From an uncultured Phycisphaerales bacterium (GTDB lineage: Bacteria > Planctomycetota > Phycisphaerae > UBA1845 > CAIVHJ01), in NCBI GenBank assembly GCA_903905665.1, contig CAIVHJ010000087.1:1-22807 (forward strand): 22,807 bases of DNA. Reading direction: 5' to 3'. Positions 1 through 7,871 of this stretch are shown here, piece after piece. The notes below the pieces were generated by a model. It searched no databases. It worked only from the letters and a program-made list of their open reading frames with translations, and was not told where the DNA came from. Position 1 is the stretch's first letter. Every line of letters begins with the position of its first letter. A program made the translations under genes and the position numbers.

Positions 1-310
1 GCATGAGAATCTGAGTTCCGCCCACGGCGATCAGTTCATTGATTTTTTCCCCGATCTGCTCATAAGTCAAAACGTACCCCGAAGAGGGGCTCGTTCGTCG
101 CGAAGCGTAAGCGTCGGGATCGGCTTTAAAATTGCAGAACGAGCATTGTGCAAAACAATAATTGGAATAGTTGATGTTGCGATCGACGACGTAGGTGCGA
201 TAGTTTTCCGGATGCAGACGACAGATCACTTCGTGCGCACGCCGACCCAGTTCGTGAAACGAACAGCCCCGGTATAATTCAAGTGCCTCTGACTCCGAAA
301 TCCGACCCAT
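1..310 (-). CDS. mqnC: Cyclic dehypoxanthinyl futalosine synthase MqnC (N-terminal part)
   Basis: Radical SAM enzyme that cyclises dehypoxanthine futalosine in the futalosine route to menaquinone. Only the first 103 residues are here; the gene runs off the left edge. The start Met is followed by a stretch with VVDRNINYSNYC, then the radical-SAM cluster C52-x3-C56-x2-C59 (CFAQCSFC), and later GGTQILM, which in this family leads into the SAM-binding glycine motif. DRNINY before the cysteines is typical of MqnC and its sister MqnE; the GYVLTYEQI...GGTQILM spacing favours MqnC. The ATG at 310 has a GAGG Shine-Dalgarno overlapping the mqnA stop, only 10 nt upstream, so the two genes are co-transcribed and probably coupled. 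The alternative, MqnE, cannot be fully excluded from the fragment. Confidence 0.85.
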   Translation of the reverse strand, partial: MGRISESEALELYRGCSFHELGRRAHEVICRLHPENYRTYVVDRNINYSNYCFAQCSFCNFKADPDAYASRRTSPSSGYVLTYEQIGEKINELIAVGGTQILM

Positions 311-320
311 GACGCAAACC

Positions 321-1121
321 TCAATCCCGTGATTGATCCATGGAAGATCGAACCCAATCCAGGAACAATGTCAGTCCCTCCCGATGGCGCAGAGTCAAAT
401 AATAGTTCAGACATTCCCCCAAATACCGCCGAGCCAATCCGACGGACCAACCATGCCGCGGACCGTATTGATCCGCCAGATTTTCCAGTCGTCCAACTCC
501 CCGGTCCCGGGCCGAGGTCAACCGTCGAACCAGCGATTCTGAAACCCGGCCCGAACGTCCCGCCCAGACGGCGAACACAAACGGCAGGCCCGTGTAAGAC
601 TTCCACGCATCACCCAAATCCACCTGATAAGAGAACGACTTGGCCAACTCGGAAACGGCCCGATCTCCGATCAGCAGAACGGCTTCATTGTCCGCCACCG
701 CTTGACCCGTTGTCCATCGTTCAAAGGAGACACGACGATGAAACATCTCCGGCCAGAGCAATCGGACCAACTGGGCCGAAGTTCGCGAATCTTCATCGAG
801 GTAAATTCGACGAACCCGTTCGGGTGGAACGTGACTAAACACACAGACACTCAGAACTTCACCGTCGCAGGCAATACACGCATCCGTGATGATCTGCAAT
901 GCTCCGTCGGTGCGAAGCAGGTCCACGACGGGAATGAGCGCCGCATCACATTCGCCTCGCATCAGATAATCTGCCAACCGCGCGGGGACATCAAATACCA
1001 GTTCCACTCCCGGTTGATCTTCGAGTCCGTCAATGAGCGGTCGCGCGTTCAAATAAGAAATGGCGCCGATCCGCCACGACAATTGACCGACATTCGCAAA
1101 AGCACTATCGTGTTGGCTCAT
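321..1121 (-). CDS. mqnA: Chorismate dehydratase MqnA
   Basis: Converts chorismate to 3-[(1-carboxyvinyl)oxy]benzoate, the first step of futalosine-dependent menaquinone synthesis; cytoplasmic, periplasmic-binding-protein-like fold. The 266-residue product is normal for the family. Residues 18-29 read IGAISYLNARPL, the family's N-terminal signature, and CDAALIPVVDLLR follows near residue 58. The reading frame is open for another 50 codons upstream, but ATG 1121 is preferred: it starts just before the signature and has GGGAG about 10 nt upstream. The longer form would run into the divergent gene at 1160. The mqnC start lies 10 nt downstream, giving an mqnA-mqnC operon. The 38-nt gap to the divergent gene is too short for two complete promoters, so the mqnA promoter probably overlaps the neighbouring coding region. 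Confidence 0.9.
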   Translation of the reverse strand: MSQHDSAFANVGQLSWRIGAISYLNARPLIDGLEDQPGVELVFDVPARLADYLMRGECDAALIPVVDLLRTDGALQIITDACIACDGEVLSVCVFSHVPPERVRRIYLDEDSRTSAQLVRLLWPEMFHRRVSFERWTTGQAVADNEAVLLIGDRAVSELAKSFSYQVDLGDAWKSYTGLPFVFAVWAGRSGRVSESLVRRLTSARDRGVGRLENLADQYGPRHGWSVGLARRYLGECLNYYLTLRHREGLTLFLDWVRSSMDQSRD

Positions 1122-1159
1122 GGCAAGACAAACTCCCTGAGCGAGGATTATAGAAAAAA

Positions 1160-1804
1160 ATGAACATTGTTCCAAATCATACGGCAAAAAGATCGATCTC
1201 TCCTGCACGAACGTTTGGCGGGTTGCTACTTTTGGAATGCGTGATTTGTGCAGGATGCACCACGACGCCATACAATCGGCTGACTGTCGTCGATTACCCG
1301 CACCATTCGGATTCCATCCAGCATTATGAGCTGTTTGACGATGCCTACTATCAGATCGACGGGGCGGGATTAACGCATCTCATCCTTCAGAAAATCAGTC
1401 TGACTTCCGAGAATCCTCCACAGAAGATCATCCAGACGTTCCACATCCAATCCCAGTGGAAACCCAATCCCGGATTAACGTATTCCGACGCCTCAATGAT
1501 TAACGCCACAATTAGTTACGTCATCCAAAAAGGAAACTCGGGAATCAGTTACGACGGAGGGGGATTTGCGAGCTACAAAGTACAATCGTCGGGAACCGTT
1601 CTGACTGGTGAGCTGGAAGGTGCCGAATTACAACCGTTGCGAAATCCGAGCGGGGATCTGCGCGTGTTCGAACGGGTGCGCATCAGTGGACGGTTCCGTG
1701 CGATCCGGGACGATCGACGTGTGATTCGAATTCTGCGACAAATCCAGGAGCAACTGGGCCCCCTGCCCCCGGTCTCCCACGACATCCCGTCACCCGATTA
1801 TTGA
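1160..1804 (+). CDS. Hypothetical exported or lipid-anchored protein
   Basis: Family not recognised. The 214-residue product starts with a basic region (KRS...R) and a hydrophobic run (GGLLLLECVICAGC), followed by TTTPYNRL, which looks like a signal peptide. The cysteine near residue 33 could be a lipidation site, but the preceding residues C-A-G match a lipobox poorly, so a secreted rather than lipid-anchored protein is also possible. The remainder is mixed, apparently beta-rich, with no transmembrane segment and no catalytic motif that I can identify; a glycine-rich patch (YDGGGFASY) lies near residues 131-139. It diverges from mqnA with a 38-nt gap and converges on the response-regulator gene. 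A GAGG lies about 14 nt before the ATG, longer than usual, so the exact start is uncertain. No functional link to menaquinone synthesis is evident. Confidence 0.65.
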   Translation: MNIVPNHTAKRSISPARTFGGLLLLECVICAGCTTTPYNRLTVVDYPHHSDSIQHYELFDDAYYQIDGAGLTHLILQKISLTSENPPQKIIQTFHIQSQWKPNPGLTYSDASMINATISYVIQKGNSGISYDGGGFASYKVQSSGTVLTGELEGAELQPLRNPSGDLRVFERVRISGRFRAIRDDRRVIRILRQIQEQLGPLPPVSHDIPSPDY

Positions 1805-1904
1805 CCTGCCTTTTTCGCTGAACGAACACATCAAGGCTCACTCACATTGCAGCCGTTTCCATAATTCATCGAATGTCGCTCACCGAGTCATTCTCAGAAC
1901 TCCA

Positions 1905-2378
1905 TCATTTCACAGCGCCACCGCATGTGAGCAGTCCAGAGAAATCAATCGAGGGGCCGCCACACAATGTTGAGAAATAATTCACCGCCCCCGCCAGGGC
2001 CCGATGATATTCCCGCCAGTCAATCGGCTTGCGAATATAGGCTGCTGCGCCCAGATCATAACATTGCCTCATCTGGTCGTCGAAGGAATTGCAGGAAAAC
2101 ATCACAACCGGAACCGGAAGATAATGTGGATTATGTTTGACTTGTTTTAGGAGTTCCAAGCCGTTCATTCCGGGCATGTTGACATCGAAAAACATCAAAT
2201 GAAGTTCGCCGGGAACCACTCGGTGTCCACCCGGGCCGACGGAGCCCTTCATCAACATGGCGAGTGCCTGTTCGGCATTTTTCGCATACGCCACATGAAT
2301 ATTGTGATGCAATCGCTCCAAAGCCAACCGCGTGGCCATTGCCTGATTGATGTCGTCTTCCACGACAAAAATATTCAT
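1905..2378 (-). CDS. Single-domain response regulator (receiver only)
   Basis: Phospho-acceptor receiver of 157 residues with no output domain. Visible active-site residues are E7-D8-D9 (VVEDD), D65 in FFDVNMPGMNG as the phosphorylation site, S95 at the usual Thr/Ser position and K117 in YIRKP. A roughly 15-residue insertion (GSVGPGGHRVVPGEL) before the D65 strand recalls the Rcp1-like receivers that partner with hybrid or phytochrome kinases rather than CheY. ATG 2378 has GAAGGTGAG upstream. The gene lies 76 nt downstream of the DUF342 gene on the same strand and may be the last gene of the cheX-cheY-fapA-like run, although the gap allows its own promoter. The cognate kinase is unknown. Confidence 0.85.
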   Translation of the reverse strand: MNIFVVEDDINQAMATRLALERLHHNIHVAYAKNAEQALAMLMKGSVGPGGHRVVPGELHLMFFDVNMPGMNGLELLKQVKHNPHYLPVPVVMFSCNSFDDQMRQCYDLGAAAYIRKPIDWREYHRALAGAVNYFSTLCGGPSIDFSGLLTCGGAVK

Positions 2379-2454
2379 AGGTTCTCACCTTCCCGGACGT
2401 CAACTGCCCCTCAAAGACAACCGCTCACACCCATGCCCCGATATTGCACAGCAT

Positions 2455-3933
2455 TCATTTCAACGATTTAATCTTGCGCAATTCCTCCGGGGTCAATTTT
2501 CGAGCCGTCAGGCACCGCCGAGTATTGGTGAACGTGTTATGGACCACCGCTTCGATCCCAACGGCCGTTTCCATAAGGTACAACTTCAACGGACCTCGCA
2601 ATTCGGAATTTAGGCCGATTCGATAATCATCAATATACAGGATCACGCCATCGTATACTTTTCCTTCAACAGAGATTTCGACCCGTTCCTCCGGGCCATT
2701 GTTCCGCATGAGCCGGTGTCGCTCTCCCAGAATTTTTCGCACCGCGTTTTCCATTTCGTCCGCCTGATAAAGGAGGTCGGTGGCTTTTTCCCGTTGCTCT
2801 GAATTCAACCGTTTGATCTGGGCCATCAACGGTCGAACCATTTGCCGGACGCGTTCGATGGACGCTCGTTTTTTGGCAACCTCGAGCTCCTGCTCTGCCA
2901 TGTAACAAATAACATCGGGATGTAATCCGACGTGAACCACGGTTCTGGTACATGCTTCATTTCCGATCTCCTGTGTGACGATGCCGCATTGCGCATAATG
3001 CTGACCCCCGACAATCGCTCCCTGGAAAACATTGAGCCAACCCGTACTGTGGGTCGTGCAATTGGACAATGCAGAAAGCACCTGAATCCCCCCGTTTCCG
3101 GCGCGGAGCGACATGTTTTCACAAAAACGAGCTGCAATCATTCCGCTGGCCGTCACCGAACGCCCCGACTGACCGAGAATCCCACCTCCCACGACGACAT
3201 CGTGGCTGGCGGATATTGAGGAATTCGCGATCGCATTCTCAACTACCAGAGACGCCCCGCAATGAACGGCATCGCGATCATGAATCGTTCCATGGACATT
3301 CACCGAACCCCAGTATTCCAGTTTGTCGGATCCTCCGGTGATATCTCCGTCCAGATTCTGCCGCTCACAAACTGACAGAACTCCCTCGCACCATTCAATC
3401 CGACCATCCCGCTGAGCAATAATCCGGCCTTTGTCGTCAACCAAAATCCCTTCCCCCAAAACAATCTCGCTTCCATCGTGTCGATGGAGGATGGCCTGGC
3501 CAAAGACATCAAGGCCTGATCGTCCCTTCACGGCAGGAATGAGCGTTCCGATGACCTCTCCCGTGGTCACAGAAACCCAGGTTCGGACATCGTAAAAATC
3601 TGGCTTTTCCGGAACCACCCAGGGGGCCGCCCGCGTGGTTTCAAAGCGACTGTCCCAGATGAACTGAGCGTCGGTTCCTTCCTGAGCCGGTTGGCCGGCT
3701 GCGATTTCAAATTCCTCTTCCGTCAGTGTTTTCTGCTGAAGTTTCTCGACGTATTCATGCACTCGGTGTGTGACATCATTGGTCACGGCCAGTTTGGAAT
3801 TCTCCAGCACGGCCGCCACCTCAGATGCATTGGCGGTGGGATGCCCCCCCCGGCGCGTGCAACGAATATACGCGAAGAGCCGATCCTCGGAGACGCGAAC
3901 GCTGAATCTCTTGACCAGTAATGTCGTTGCCAT
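2455..3933 (-). CDS. FapA/DUF342-family polymerising beta-helix protein
   Basis: Cytoplasmic protein of 492 residues of the FapA (DUF342) family. Members are reported to take part in polar flagellum placement in Vibrio, but most are uncharacterised. The N-terminal half (about 1-130) corresponds to the FapA N-terminal region. LIPAVKGRSGLDVFGQAI (131-148) and the following VLGEGILVDDKGRIIAQRDGR segment are typical of DUF342. Residues about 190-335 consist of short repeating turns (for example VNVHGTIHD, DVVVGGGILG, VFQGAIVGG), as expected of a right-handed beta-helix. Residues about 343-410 form a charged helical or coiled-coil stretch, followed by a small beta domain with DDYRIGLNSELRGP. ATG 3933 lies 9 nt after the cheY stop, so the gene is in an operon with cheX and cheY. 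That context suggests a motility or polar-localisation role rather than a metabolic one. Confidence 0.85.
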   Translation of the reverse strand: MATTLLVKRFSVRVSEDRLFAYIRCTRRGGHPTANASEVAAVLENSKLAVTNDVTHRVHEYVEKLQQKTLTEEEFEIAAGQPAQEGTDAQFIWDSRFETTRAAPWVVPEKPDFYDVRTWVSVTTGEVIGTLIPAVKGRSGLDVFGQAILHRHDGSEIVLGEGILVDDKGRIIAQRDGRIEWCEGVLSVCERQNLDGDITGGSDKLEYWGSVNVHGTIHDRDAVHCGASLVVENAIANSSISASHDVVVGGGILGQSGRSVTASGMIAARFCENMSLRAGNGGIQVLSALSNCTTHSTGWLNVFQGAIVGGQHYAQCGIVTQEIGNEACTRTVVHVGLHPDVICYMAEQELEVAKKRASIERVRQMVRPLMAQIKRLNSEQREKATDLLYQADEMENAVRKILGERHRLMRNNGPEERVEISVEGKVYDGVILYIDDYRIGLNSELRGPLKLYLMETAVGIEAVVHNTFTNTRRCLTARKLTPEELRKIKSLK

Positions 3934-3942
3934 AAGAATTCA

Positions 3943-4338
3943 TCAGGACCCGGCTACCGGTTGTGGGGCAGAGATACCGAGTCGGGTAAGCGTCTGATTG
4001 ATCTTTTCGCCTAGTGTTTCCGCCGTAAAAGGTTTGACGACGTAATTGTTGACACCCGCCTTAATCGCTTCGACGACTCGATTTTTTTCCGCTTCCGTCG
4101 TACACATGATCAACGGCGTTTTTTTGTCGGATTGGCGGATCATTTTCACAAAGGTCAAACCATCCATGTTGGGCATATTCCAGTCCACCAGCACCAGATC
4201 GGGAGCCACATCCTTGAACATGGAAATCGCCTCAGCACCGTCACCCGCCTCCGCCGTTTCTGTGTAACCCAGTTCATGGAGTATCTTCTTTTGAATGTTA
4301 CGGATGGTACGCGAGTCATCGACGAGCATGATTTTCAT
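3943..4338 (-). CDS. cheY: CheY-type response regulator (copy 1)
   Basis: Single receiver domain of 131 residues. Active-site residues are all visible: D7-D8 (LVDDS), phospho-acceptor D52 in VDWNMPNMDG, T80 in CTTEAE, Y99 and K102 (YVVKP). The C-terminal part (YVVKPFTAETLGEKI) closely resembles classical CheY. The frame is open 12 codons further upstream, but ATG 4338 is preferred because it has AGGAG at good spacing and overlaps the cheX stop as ATGA, indicating translational coupling to the phosphatase. The fapA-like gene follows after 9 nt. It presumably receives phosphate from CheA and is dephosphorylated by the adjacent CheX; whether it binds the flagellar motor cannot be told from sequence. 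Confidence 0.92.
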   Translation of the reverse strand: MKIMLVDDSRTIRNIQKKILHELGYTETAEAGDGAEAISMFKDVAPDLVLVDWNMPNMDGLTFVKMIRQSDKKTPLIMCTTEAEKNRVVEAIKAGVNNYVVKPFTAETLGEKINQTLTRLGISAPQPVAGS

Positions 4339-4847
4339 GATCCGACTCCTGCCACAGCCACCGCGGGAGCACACGTGCTGTTCATTTTGGGAATCACCAC
4401 CACTACTTCAACAAAAAAGGATCCATACACCGAACGGCACGGAATGATCAACCGGGGTGAATTGGACGGAACGGTGGTCACACTGATCGGCTGGGTTCTG
4501 CCGACGGCGACGGTGGGCAAAGAGATACTCACCGAGACCCCTGGAAATTGGGATTTGGCACCCCCGGCAACCATATTGGCCAGTTCGCCGATCGCGTCGG
4601 AAAAATCTGGATGATCGACCGTCATTTCAACACCCGAAAAGGACGTGGCAATTTTGCAGGCCACATCGCGGGGGAAACTCAATACCACCGTGCCGATCGC
4701 ATCACCCGAAAATCCGATGACACCGCACACGTCCGCCGTTTCGTTGGTCTTCATTCGCGGTTTGTCAACAGTAATGTCCAGTTGCGCCATTGTCTTGAAA
4801 ACCTGACGAACCGAATTGATGAACGGATTGATAAAACGGACATCCAT
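4335..4847 (-). CDS. cheX: CheX-type chemotaxis phosphatase (copy 1)
   Basis: CheY-P phosphatase of the CheC/CheX/FliY family, 170 residues. The catalytic ExxN helix is visible as DAIGELANMVAGGAK, with E88 and N91, followed by the small-residue pattern seen in active members. The N-terminal MDVRFINPFINSVRQVFKTM matches the CheX start (helix with FINPF). A single ExxN motif rather than two argues for CheX and against CheC. ATG 4847 has AGGAG 8-9 nt upstream. The stop overlaps the cheY start (ATGA). It is the first gene of a cheX-cheY-fapA-like operon. The tail after residue 150 (VVIPKMNSTCAPAVAVAGVGS) is longer and more Ala/Val-rich than in the second copy. Confidence 0.88.
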   Translation of the reverse strand: MDVRFINPFINSVRQVFKTMAQLDITVDKPRMKTNETADVCGVIGFSGDAIGTVVLSFPRDVACKIATSFSGVEMTVDHPDFSDAIGELANMVAGGAKSQFPGVSVSISLPTVAVGRTQPISVTTVPSNSPRLIIPCRSVYGSFFVEVVVVIPKMNSTCAPAVAVAGVGS

Positions 4848-4867
4848 TCGAGATTCTCCTCATTATG

Positions 4868-5345
4868 ACCCAAACAATGTTTTGAGCAACCTACGGTGCA
4901 GCCTTCACCATTGTTTATATAGTGGTTCTCCTCCACGGAATTATTGATCGGCTTTGCATTTGCCAAGATCAAGATTAATCAACCTTATCAGCCGATTGGA
5001 TGAGGATGCCAAATTAGGTGTACATCAAAAGGGCGATTGCTCGAGTTACAAACATTTCTTCTGGGTGCGTCGTAAAACCGCTCAATCATTGTCCCTCATC
5101 ACAACCCTTTGTGCGACAACCGAAAAGAGGCTGGCGGCCTATACGGTGTTTGGGGATGTCTTGTTGAGCAGAGGACAAAAGCTCTATCCGCCGATATCGT
5201 AGATAACCGCTGAGAGGTCACAGACACTGTTCGAAAGTCTTGTGAAATACAGAAGGCACCGCTGGAATGTGAACAAGAAGCCATTGGTGCAATCAGTACA
5301 TTACAAAATCCTTGCGATGATGGTTTGAGAAAAGGAAGTTATGTC
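4868..5345. other. Intergenic region between cheX and neuB-like genes
   Basis: 478 nt between two divergent genes. It holds the candidate promoter for cheX at 4945-4966 and, on the plus strand at 5190-5197, GCCGATAT, a 7/8 match to a sigma-28 -10 box about 150 nt before neuB, without a recognisable -35. Short open frames here (for example 4954-5202) have no Shine-Dalgarno or recognisable composition and were not called as genes. No terminator, RNA gene or repeat is visible. Confidence 0.6.
4945..4966 (-). promoter_or_regulatory. Candidate sigma-54 or sigma-28 promoter before cheX copy 1
   Basis: On the minus strand about 100 nt upstream of the cheX ATG, TTGGCA is followed by a GC doublet so that the invariant sigma-54 pattern GG-N10-GC is met (TTGGCA-N8-GC); the TTGC part of the -12 box is not matched. 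The same GC begins GCCGATCA, a 7/8 match to a sigma-28 -10 box, but no good TAAA -35 lies 15-16 nt upstream. Either reading is weak alone. Confidence 0.3.
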
Positions 5346-6395
5346 ATGACATCCATTAGAATCGGATCACGAGGAATCGGCGTGGGTTTTCCGTGTTTTT
5401 TGGCCGCCGAAATCGGAATCAACCACAATGGAAATATCGATTTGGCCAAAAAAACGATTGAGGCCGCCAAGGAATCAGGAGCCGACGCCGTCAAATTTCA
5501 AAACTACCGGACCGAAGATTTTATCAGCGATCGGACGGTTGCCTTTCGCTACGTTTCACAAGGACAGACGGTCACTGAACCTCAGTACGAGATGTTCAAA
5601 CGGTACGAACTGAATCGGGAGCAGTTGACTGAATTAAAGCAGTACTGCGATCGACAAAACATCGTCTTTCACAGCACGCCCACCAGTGAATCCGGTGTTC
5701 AAGATTTGGTAAAACTCGGCGTTACGATATTGAAAAATGGATCGGATTGTTTGAATCACTTGTCCCTGATCCGAGCGATGGGCAAGACGATGCTGCCCAC
5801 AGTAATTTCCACGGGGATGGGTACCCTGGAAGAAATAGAGGAAGCGGTTCGGACTTTTCACGAAACAGGAAACGATCAACTTATTTTACTCCATTGCGTC
5901 ACGTCGTACCCAACTCCTCCCAAGGACGTGCATCTCCGGAAAATTCCGACTTTGGCCACCATTTTTCATTGCCCGGTTGGATTCAGCGATCATACGGACG
6001 GCATCATTGCATCAGTCGGAGCGGTCGCGATGGGTGCATGCTGGGTGGAAAAGCATTTCACGCTGGATAAGAATTTACCCGGGCCGGACCATCGGTTCTC
6101 TGCCGATCCCGCGGAGTTTACAGCCATGGTCAAGGCAGTCCGCGAACTGGAATACTGCCTGGGCGATTCGAGAGTCGGTCCCACGGAAGCGGAATTGAAA
6201 TCCCGACGCATGTTCCGATTGTCATGCGTGGCGGCGCACGACCTTCAGATAGGACACATCCTCTCTGATCAGGACATCGCGCTTCAGCGGCCCGGTAAGG
6301 GCTTCGCCCCCAATCAAAAACAGACGCTCATTGGGAAAAAACTCAATCGCGCCGTCGAAGCGGGTCACGCTCTTCAACTGTCGGATTTCGAGTGA
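5346..6395 (+). CDS. NeuB-family nonulosonic acid synthase (sialic/pseudaminic/legionaminic type)
   Basis: Condenses phosphoenolpyruvate with an N-acetylated hexosamine derivative to form a nine-carbon nonulosonate. The 349-residue length is normal. A TIM-barrel NeuB domain covers about 15-275, with AEIGINHNGN (21-30), VKFQ (49-52), HCVTSYPTPP (183-192), VGFSDHT (211-217), EKHFTLD (235-241) and PGPDH (246-250). A C-terminal SAF (antifreeze-like) domain covers about 288-349, including LQRPGKGFAP. ATG 5346 is preferred to the in-frame TTG at 5325 because GGAAG is correctly spaced before it. Sequence alone does not separate NeuB, PseI (NeuB3) and LegI (NeuB2), so no symbol is given. It is a single plus-strand gene followed by a repeat region; the aminotransferase and epimerase nearby may supply its substrate. 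Confidence 0.88.
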   Translation: MTSIRIGSRGIGVGFPCFLAAEIGINHNGNIDLAKKTIEAAKESGADAVKFQNYRTEDFISDRTVAFRYVSQGQTVTEPQYEMFKRYELNREQLTELKQYCDRQNIVFHSTPTSESGVQDLVKLGVTILKNGSDCLNHLSLIRAMGKTMLPTVISTGMGTLEEIEEAVRTFHETGNDQLILLHCVTSYPTPPKDVHLRKIPTLATIFHCPVGFSDHTDGIIASVGAVAMGACWVEKHFTLDKNLPGPDHRFSADPAEFTAMVKAVRELEYCLGDSRVGPTEAELKSRRMFRLSCVAAHDLQIGHILSDQDIALQRPGKGFAPNQKQTLIGKKLNRAVEAGHALQLSDFE

Positions 6396-6682
6396 AATCG
6401 ATCGGCAAGTTCCAACCTACTTCTGCCATTCTTTCTCAGCAAATGGAGAATGTACCGAGGCCCTGACCTCTTTAGCCCGCATTTCTCACCAGGTATTTGA
6501 TGAGGCGCGTTGGCGGCGGGGGGCGATTGGTCGTTAGTGATTGGGAGACAAGTGAATAAAAATTTAGGAAAAGGCGAATTATGAATGACGAGCAAAGAAA
6601 TTGAAAATTGAGAATGTAAAATGAAGAATGGGGAATGACGCCTCCCGCTGCACCGGGAGCAGGCAGCGAAGAAAAGGCAGGG

Positions 6683-6713
6683 AAATGGAAAATTGAAAAT
6701 GGAGAATTGAAAA
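6683..6713 (+). repeat. A/G-rich dispersed repeat, copy A1
   Basis: A 31-nt stretch built from units such as GGAAAATTGAAAATGG and GAGAATTGAAAA. It is identical over all 31 nt to copy A2 at 7622-7652. Both copies lie about 10-80 nt before a hairpin element or other dispersed repeat, so the copies share context as well as sequence. Confidence 0.8.
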
Positions 6714-6724
6714 TGAAAAAAGAC

Positions 6725-6775
6725 TGATAATCCCACAACAGCGATTTCAAAAAATCGGTGGGCATCCCGCCCTCC
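6725..6775 (+). repeat. Hairpin repeat B, copy B1 (diverged)
   Basis: Shares with copies B2 and B3 the order TGATAATCC-ACAACAG-GATTTCAA, then a GGTGGG hairpin. Here the hairpin is GGTGGG-CAT-CCCGCC, which still pairs over 6 bp with one G-T wobble even though the right arm differs from the other copies. It lies just downstream of the A/G-rich repeat A1. Confidence 0.75.
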
Positions 6776-6819
6776 GAACTTGGTCAAGTGGGCCCCATCC
6801 GCTTGCGAGGTAGTGACAG

Positions 6820-7432
6820 TCACTTCGGACCGAGTTCGTCCAACGCAGCAAGGAGTCTCGGACCGATGTCCATTGCCCAACTCGCGGATTGACGATCGAC
6901 CGACGCGCCATGAACAGCAGAATTCAACAAACCGGTAAGATCACCCAGTACTGATCGTTCCCGGTGATCGAGAACCTCGTGCTCACTGAGGAGTCGGAGT
7001 AACTGCCCGATACCACAATTCCGAACGTCCAGATTATTCCGCTTAGCAATCCCAATCAAGCGTTTTTCAATTTCGATGCGAAGGCCAGCCAACGCAAGAT
7101 TGGGGTCGTCCTGAGCGACCTGCTGAAAAGTAAACTCCTGCGTGGGGGAGTCCGCTAGACGCCGGAGCGAGCAACCCAACTTGCTCCGCCCGCTGACCCG
7201 CTCGCTGGAGTTCACGAAATTCAAGTTTCCAACCTCCCGGAAACTCGAACGATTTGAAGATCGGCGCCAACCATGGCGCTAACGCGACTACGAGCAGCAC
7301 GAGGGTAACACCATCAATTGCCAAGCTCGGCCACACCAGATGAACACAAGCAACGACGAGTACAGCAATGCTCATGCCTAAACGTAGCCAGACTCCTGTG
7401 CCGGACGTCTCTGGAGTGTCCCTGTCACCCAT
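6820..7432 (-). pseudogene. Frameshifted small membrane protein with cytoplasmic helical domain
   Basis: Two overlapping minus-strand frames read as one broken gene. The upstream frame, from ATG 7432 (GAGG upstream), gives a short basic N-terminus and two membrane helices (about residues 16-36 and 40-60), then FKSFEFPGGWKLEFRELQ and an amphipathic stretch ending at AEQVGLL. The sensible continuation, TQEFTFQQVAQDDPNLALAG then LRIEIEKRL...GLLNSAVHGA...GPRLLAALDEL, is in the frame ending at 6820. The frames are one nucleotide apart. The break lies about 7140-7190, near a G5 run at 7144-7148. Two-helix proteins with such a cytoplasmic tail occur as intact proteins elsewhere, as far as I recall; function is unknown. 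Either a true pseudogene or a sequencing/assembly indel. Flanked on both sides by dispersed repeats. Confidence 0.6.
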
Positions 7433-7621
7433 GTTTACCTCAACTTCCCAACAACAATTCGACGGATCCGCATCCCATGCGGAGTTCTGGTTTAGTCGGT
7501 ATCACGCGCCTTGGGATTTTACCGGAGGCGTATTTGCTCGTTTTAACGAGTTGAGGGGAAGATGTCCAGGGAAGCGGGAAGGGAGAGCAGGACTGAGGAC
7601 TGAGCGGAATTCGGAACAGAA

Positions 7622-7652
7622 AAATGGAAAATTGAAAATGGAGAATTGAAAA
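7622..7652 (+). repeat. A/G-rich dispersed repeat, copy A2
   Basis: Identical over 31 nt to the copy at 6683-6713, about 940 nt away, with the broken membrane gene between them. The match extends only a few bases beyond the core on either side. Confidence 0.8.
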
Positions 7653-7658
7653 CGAATT

Positions 7659-7695
7659 TAACCGCAGAGCACGCGGAGGACGCAGGGAAAGAGAA
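7659..7695 (+). repeat. Dispersed repeat of the CCGCAGAG...ACGCAG type
   Basis: Begins TAACCGCAGAGCACG and continues GGAGGACGCAGGGA. From memory, near-identical purine-rich intergenic text occurs in many unrelated environmental genomes, where it is often mistranslated as VLCVLCG-like peptides. Only one copy lies in this window, so the call rests on recollection rather than on internal repetition. Confidence 0.45.
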
Positions 7696-7730
7696 AAGCG
7701 GAAAAGATAGAAGAGAAAAGGGAAAAAGAG

Positions 7731-7783
7731 TGGTAATCCGACAACAGGGATTTCAATAATTGGTGGGCGGTGCCCACCCTACC
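7731..7783 (+). repeat. Hairpin repeat B, copy B2
   Basis: 53-nt element closely matching copy B3: TGGTAATCCG, ACAACAGGGATTTCAA, then a perfect hairpin at 7762-7778 (GGTGGGC-GGT-GCCCACC, 7-bp stem, 3-nt loop) and CTACC. REP-like in size and structure. No transposase is present in the window. Confidence 0.85.
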
Positions 7784-7807
7784 AGACTTGGCGGTAATTG
7801 GCCGGAG

Positions 7808-7838
7808 GTGAGATTTCTCCCTTCGGTCGAAATGACAG
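7808..7838 (+). repeat. Dispersed repeat of the TTCTCCCTTCGGTCGAAATGAC type
   Basis: AGATTTCTCCCTTCGG then TCGAAATGACAG, placed between hairpin repeats B2 and B3. From memory this text recurs in intergenic DNA of many environmental bacteria and gives spurious peptides such as PFGRND. Single copy here, so a genome search is needed to confirm. Confidence 0.45.
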
Positions 7839-7871
7839 AGCGGAAGTTTTGCAAGGTGCGCAGGCACACCA

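Larger units (their letters stand above)
6396..6819. other. Repeat-rich intergenic region after the neuB-like gene
   Basis: No gene is supported. Purine-rich, AT-rich text made of short units of the type GAAAATTGAGAATG runs from about 6580 to 6720. It is interrupted by a hairpin at 6642-6659 (CTCCCG, 6-nt loop, CGGGAG). The 31-nt repeat copy at 6683-6713 and hairpin-repeat copy B1 at 6725-6775 follow. Open frames here translate to Phe/Ile/Asn/Ser-rich nonsense and are artefacts of the repeats. Confidence 0.7.

Noticed and set aside
4954..5202. Plus-strand frame between cheX and neuB
   Set aside because: No Shine-Dalgarno, no recognisable composition, and it covers the candidate promoter region.
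6374..6880. Minus-strand frame of 168 codons rich in Phe/Ile/Ser/Asn
   Set aside because: The translation is the reverse of the A/G-rich repeats and overlaps both neuB and the broken gene; not a protein.
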